The notes under the pieces: model-generated
The model's database searches: none
Told to the model about the DNA's origin: nothing
The model's input: the letters and a program-made list of their open reading frames with translations, nothing else
In this document: positions 62,701 to 64,000 of the stretch, piece after piece
How positions within the stretch are numbered: the stretch's first letter is position 1
Layout of the letters: each line of letters begins with the position of its first letter
Program-made: the position numbers and the translations under genes
Assembly: GCA_028282785.1 (NCBI GenBank)
Contig: JANQHE010000021.1
Coordinates: 1 to 64,000 of the forward strand
Source of the DNA: Bacteroidales bacterium
GTDB taxonomy: Bacteria; Bacteroidota; Bacteroidia; Bacteroidales; UBA12077
Length of the DNA stretch: 64,000 nt
Direction of reading: 5' to 3'

Positions 62701-64000
62701 AGGAACAACACCATTTGCTTATTCGTGGACAACTATTGGCGGGTCGGGATTATCGCCGGCTAATAAAAATCAAAGTGGACTAACCGCGGGTAAATATTAT
62801 TTTACTGCTACAGATAATAACAATTGTATGTTTGAGGATAGTGCAGAAATAACAGAACCTACTGTGTTACAAATTACTGATGAAACAAAAATAGATGTAA
62901 CTAATTGTAATGGATATAATACCGGAACAATTACCATTGTTGCTACAGGAGGTACAGGTTCTTTAACATATACACTAAATCCTGGGGCAGTACAAAGCAA
63001 TAGTACAGGAATATTTACAGGTATCGGTGCCGGGAGTTATACTGTAGATGTGGAAGATCAAAATGCATGCGTTACTACTTCAAACTTAATGGAAATTACA
63101 GAACCAACTGCAATCATTATTACTGAAGATGAGGTTAATGATGCTATTTGTAATGGAGAAAACGATGGAAGTGTTGAAATTTCCGTTTCAGGAGGTACAG
63201 TTACAACAAGTTATGGTTATACTTGGTCGACAACGGATGGTTCCGGGTTAATACAGGATATTGAGGACCAGCTTGGTATAGGTGCCGGAACTTACTATTT
63301 AACAGTTACAGATGATAATTCATGCGAGGTAATTACAAACTTTGTATTAAATGAGCCAGACACGATTATTCTTTCAAAAACAGTTTATAATCCTTCGTGT
63401 AACGGTGATAATGATGGTTCTATAGTTTTAAATCACACAGGAGGAGAAGTCCCGTTTTCATATTATTGGACAACAACCGATGGTAGTGGGCTACAACCAG
63501 TAAATAGGAACCAGGGAGGATTAACTGCTGGCACTTACTATTTGGAAGTTACAGATGCTTTAGATTGTATAATTAATGATACGATTACAATTACCACACC
63601 ACCTACAATTACGATAGATACTCAAAATTCAACAGACGCAACGGATTCAAATACAGCAGATGGAACAATTACGGTAACAGCTTCAGGAGGAACCGGTACA
63701 TTAACTTACCTATTAAAACCTGATAATATTTCAAACCAGACCGGTGCTTTTAATTCAGTTCTGCCAGGTGAATATGTAGTAGAAGTTGATGATATTTATT
63801 TTTGCGGGCCAATAATTACGGATACTATTACTGTTGGGGCGATTAATTCTATTGATTTGATTTTTGCAGGAGACTTTATCAAAATATATCCTAACCCTAC
63901 ATCAGACAAGGTATTTGTGGAAATAGATATGAATGGTACCTTTAATTTAGAATTTGCTAGTATGTCTGGACAAATCTTATATCAGGATGAAATAGTCGCA
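59792..64000 (+). CDS. SprB-repeat, T9SS-sorted giant surface protein (3' end beyond the window)
   Basis: Open from ATG 59792 to the right edge, 1403 codons without a stop. A signal peptide ends after IFAQ (about residue 21). Next is a beta-propeller region (about 25-460) with SBBP-like blades such as FLAKFDLSFNLIW and FLTKYNKDGNLIWAKEYG. About eleven SprB-type repeats follow (about 470-1345), each with a Cys near the start, a GGT-PYxYxW strand and an ending like GTYxVTVTDxNxC. The T9SS type A sorting domain begins at IYPNPTSDKVFVEI and is cut off by the window end. SprB-like adhesins serve gliding or attachment. It begins 17 bases after the lasso precursor. Confidence 0.9.
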   Translation, partial: MVKKICIVAIILLSSLWIFAQDFSLTNNLSSSDNINIQESALVSDGFVVFGNFRGTLNDPPYSTASSFDMFLAKFDLSFNLIWLDTIGGAGIDFAYDMAVTANEDILIVGAFRDDCKFNGTTLNSAGNYDSFIARYSSNGSLIWARNIATNDAAQLATAVDEDKNTDIIVAGYYTDSIRFENGTSYTNPNSGIYIVKLNQDGNLNWTTLYERNDNKSRIYSLDEFSDGYYFSGNFLDTVDFQITEIGSVNQTTTDVFVLKTNYSGYPQWVRRSYGDGNTNAGIMTQDIHGNIYFTGYYEGTYLENDSTESLKANKVLGNNGDSDIFLTKYNKDGNLIWAKEYGEAGSDWARGIKYQNDFLYLSGYFSDSLVFGNDIIKSTGIGDVDAFIGMVDVDGVTLKAVSVGSSDGEDSGTSISSDSENNAYWGGYYKSTSFTIGDSTYINPVSGKSEVFIAKYKPPFIGAVTKTTDITCMGEEDGEIIVTPYFGVPPFSYSWSHNAMLNDSTATGLGAMSYSVTITDAIDSTVVVNYDLTDPDSISFNPVITNVSTCSYSEEAVINLNAAGGNGGYTYQWQASEGGYGIVLSAEDQSGLTIGRYDVTITDSKSCTNDTSIYITGPDPVTFGGSVVTDSSGINPGAIDLVYIGGYGDPSSFAFDWTGPSGPPETHSEDTTNLSPGNYSVTVTDVHFCEFDTTFNVANLDTFYIFISDQKDACNGTINGSATVSYYSPKGHTVISYLWDVNAGSQTTAQATGLAPGRYYQVTVTDTENTPNTVLVDSVYIDELTYVFAGSLSGTTTLDCYGDSTGYIDLTINTAGTLPYSYSWSNGSTLQDLTDLKIGSYSVTVTDIYECEFSITNYTIDQPTELTASVEKLSDPSCYGSLNGELTVDRNGGTLPYTYIWDDPAAQDTKDAINLGAGTYNVTVTDFNNCTTTSSAQLIEPDVISIAQDVVNEACNAAAEGAITLTVTGGTTPFAYSWTTIGGSGLSPANKNQSGLTAGKYYFTATDNNNCMFEDSAEITEPTVLQITDETKIDVTNCNGYNTGTITIVATGGTGSLTYTLNPGAVQSNSTGIFTGIGAGSYTVDVEDQNACVTTSNLMEITEPTAIIITEDEVNDAICNGENDGSVEISVSGGTVTTSYGYTWSTTDGSGLIQDIEDQLGIGAGTYYLTVTDDNSCEVITNFVLNEPDTIILSKTVYNPSCNGDNDGSIVLNHTGGEVPFSYYWTTTDGSGLQPVNRNQGGLTAGTYYLEVTDALDCIINDTITITTPPTITIDTQNSTDATDSNTADGTITVTASGGTGTLTYLLKPDNISNQTGAFNSVLPGEYVVEVDDIYFCGPIITDTITVGAINSIDLIFAGDFIKIYPNPTSDKVFVEIDMNGTFNLEFASMSGQILYQDEIVA

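Noticed and set aside
62797-63000. Minus-strand open frame within the surface protein
   Set aside because: It is a by-product of the repetitive, low-complexity SprB coding sequence, with no promoter or family match.
1-64000. tRNA, rRNA, CRISPR array, intact insertion sequence or prophage
   Set aside because: None was seen when reading the intergenic regions. tRNA detection by eye is weak, so a covariance-model search would be needed to be sure.

Overview
The window looks like a chromosomal stretch of a free-living member of the Bacteroidota. Support comes from TAnnTTTG-type promoters, mostly absent Shine-Dalgarno sites, SprB-repeat and T9SS-sorted surface proteins, a TonB-type protein, DUF3098 and DUF2723 families, and an L13 gene that starts GTG and reads MDTLSYKT. 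The DNA is AT-rich throughout and most so in the polysaccharide locus. I found no rRNA, tRNA, CRISPR array, intact insertion sequence or phage genes.

Layout. 1-5.9 kb: an RHS-type pseudogene remnant, small lipoprotein and membrane genes, greA, a HIT protein, a TonB-like protein and hflX. hflX is followed by a recombination scar that carries second copies of the 3' ends of hflX and asd. 6-16.8 kb: asd, a large lamin-tail-domain exported protein, a GNAT enzyme, a PD40 lipoprotein, an MFS permease, then nadB-lpxK-punA. 16.9-35.2 kb: glyS, translationally coupled to a long surface-polysaccharide operon. It holds a GT2, SDR, nonulosonate-type genes (SpsF-, NeuB/SpsE- and PseG/SpsG-like), a pyruvyl transferase, an unusual acyl module (aldolase, AMP ligase, VOC, cyclase, acyl carrier protein, AAC(3)-like transferase), an MBOAT/SGNH O-acylation pair and a Wzx-type flippase. 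35.2-41.5 kb: a YfhO-like protein, then ftsX-DUF3098-uppP-truB-queA. 41.6-46.1 kb (minus strand): family 4 UDG, a D-2-hydroxyacid dehydrogenase and the rplM-rpsI-rpsB-tsf operon. 46.4-53.9 kb: an O-antigen-ligase-like protein, guanine deaminase, 3-methyladenine glycosylase, an outer-membrane protein, DUF2723 and a polysaccharide deacetylase.

53.9-59.8 kb holds the most interesting locus, a lasso-peptide-type RiPP cluster in two divergent arms. The minus arm has a lasso cyclase (asparagine-synthetase fold) and a nucleotidyltransferase. The plus arm has an HPr-kinase-like kinase, a PAPS-dependent sulfotransferase, a PqqD-like recognition protein (B1), a transglutaminase-like leader peptidase (B2) and a 48-49 residue precursor. 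The predicted core is GGSLSPGAEDTVYYS, with a Gly1-Glu9 ring and a C-terminal Ser suited to phosphorylation. The co-operonic sulfotransferase and the two tail tyrosines suggest a lasso peptide that is phosphorylated and possibly also sulfated. No exporter gene is visible.

From 59.8 kb to the right edge runs one open SprB-repeat surface protein, cut off inside its T9SS sorting domain. Functions are inferred by reading motifs by eye; no searches were run. Start codons were moved where the longest possible start ran into a neighbour or a terminator.
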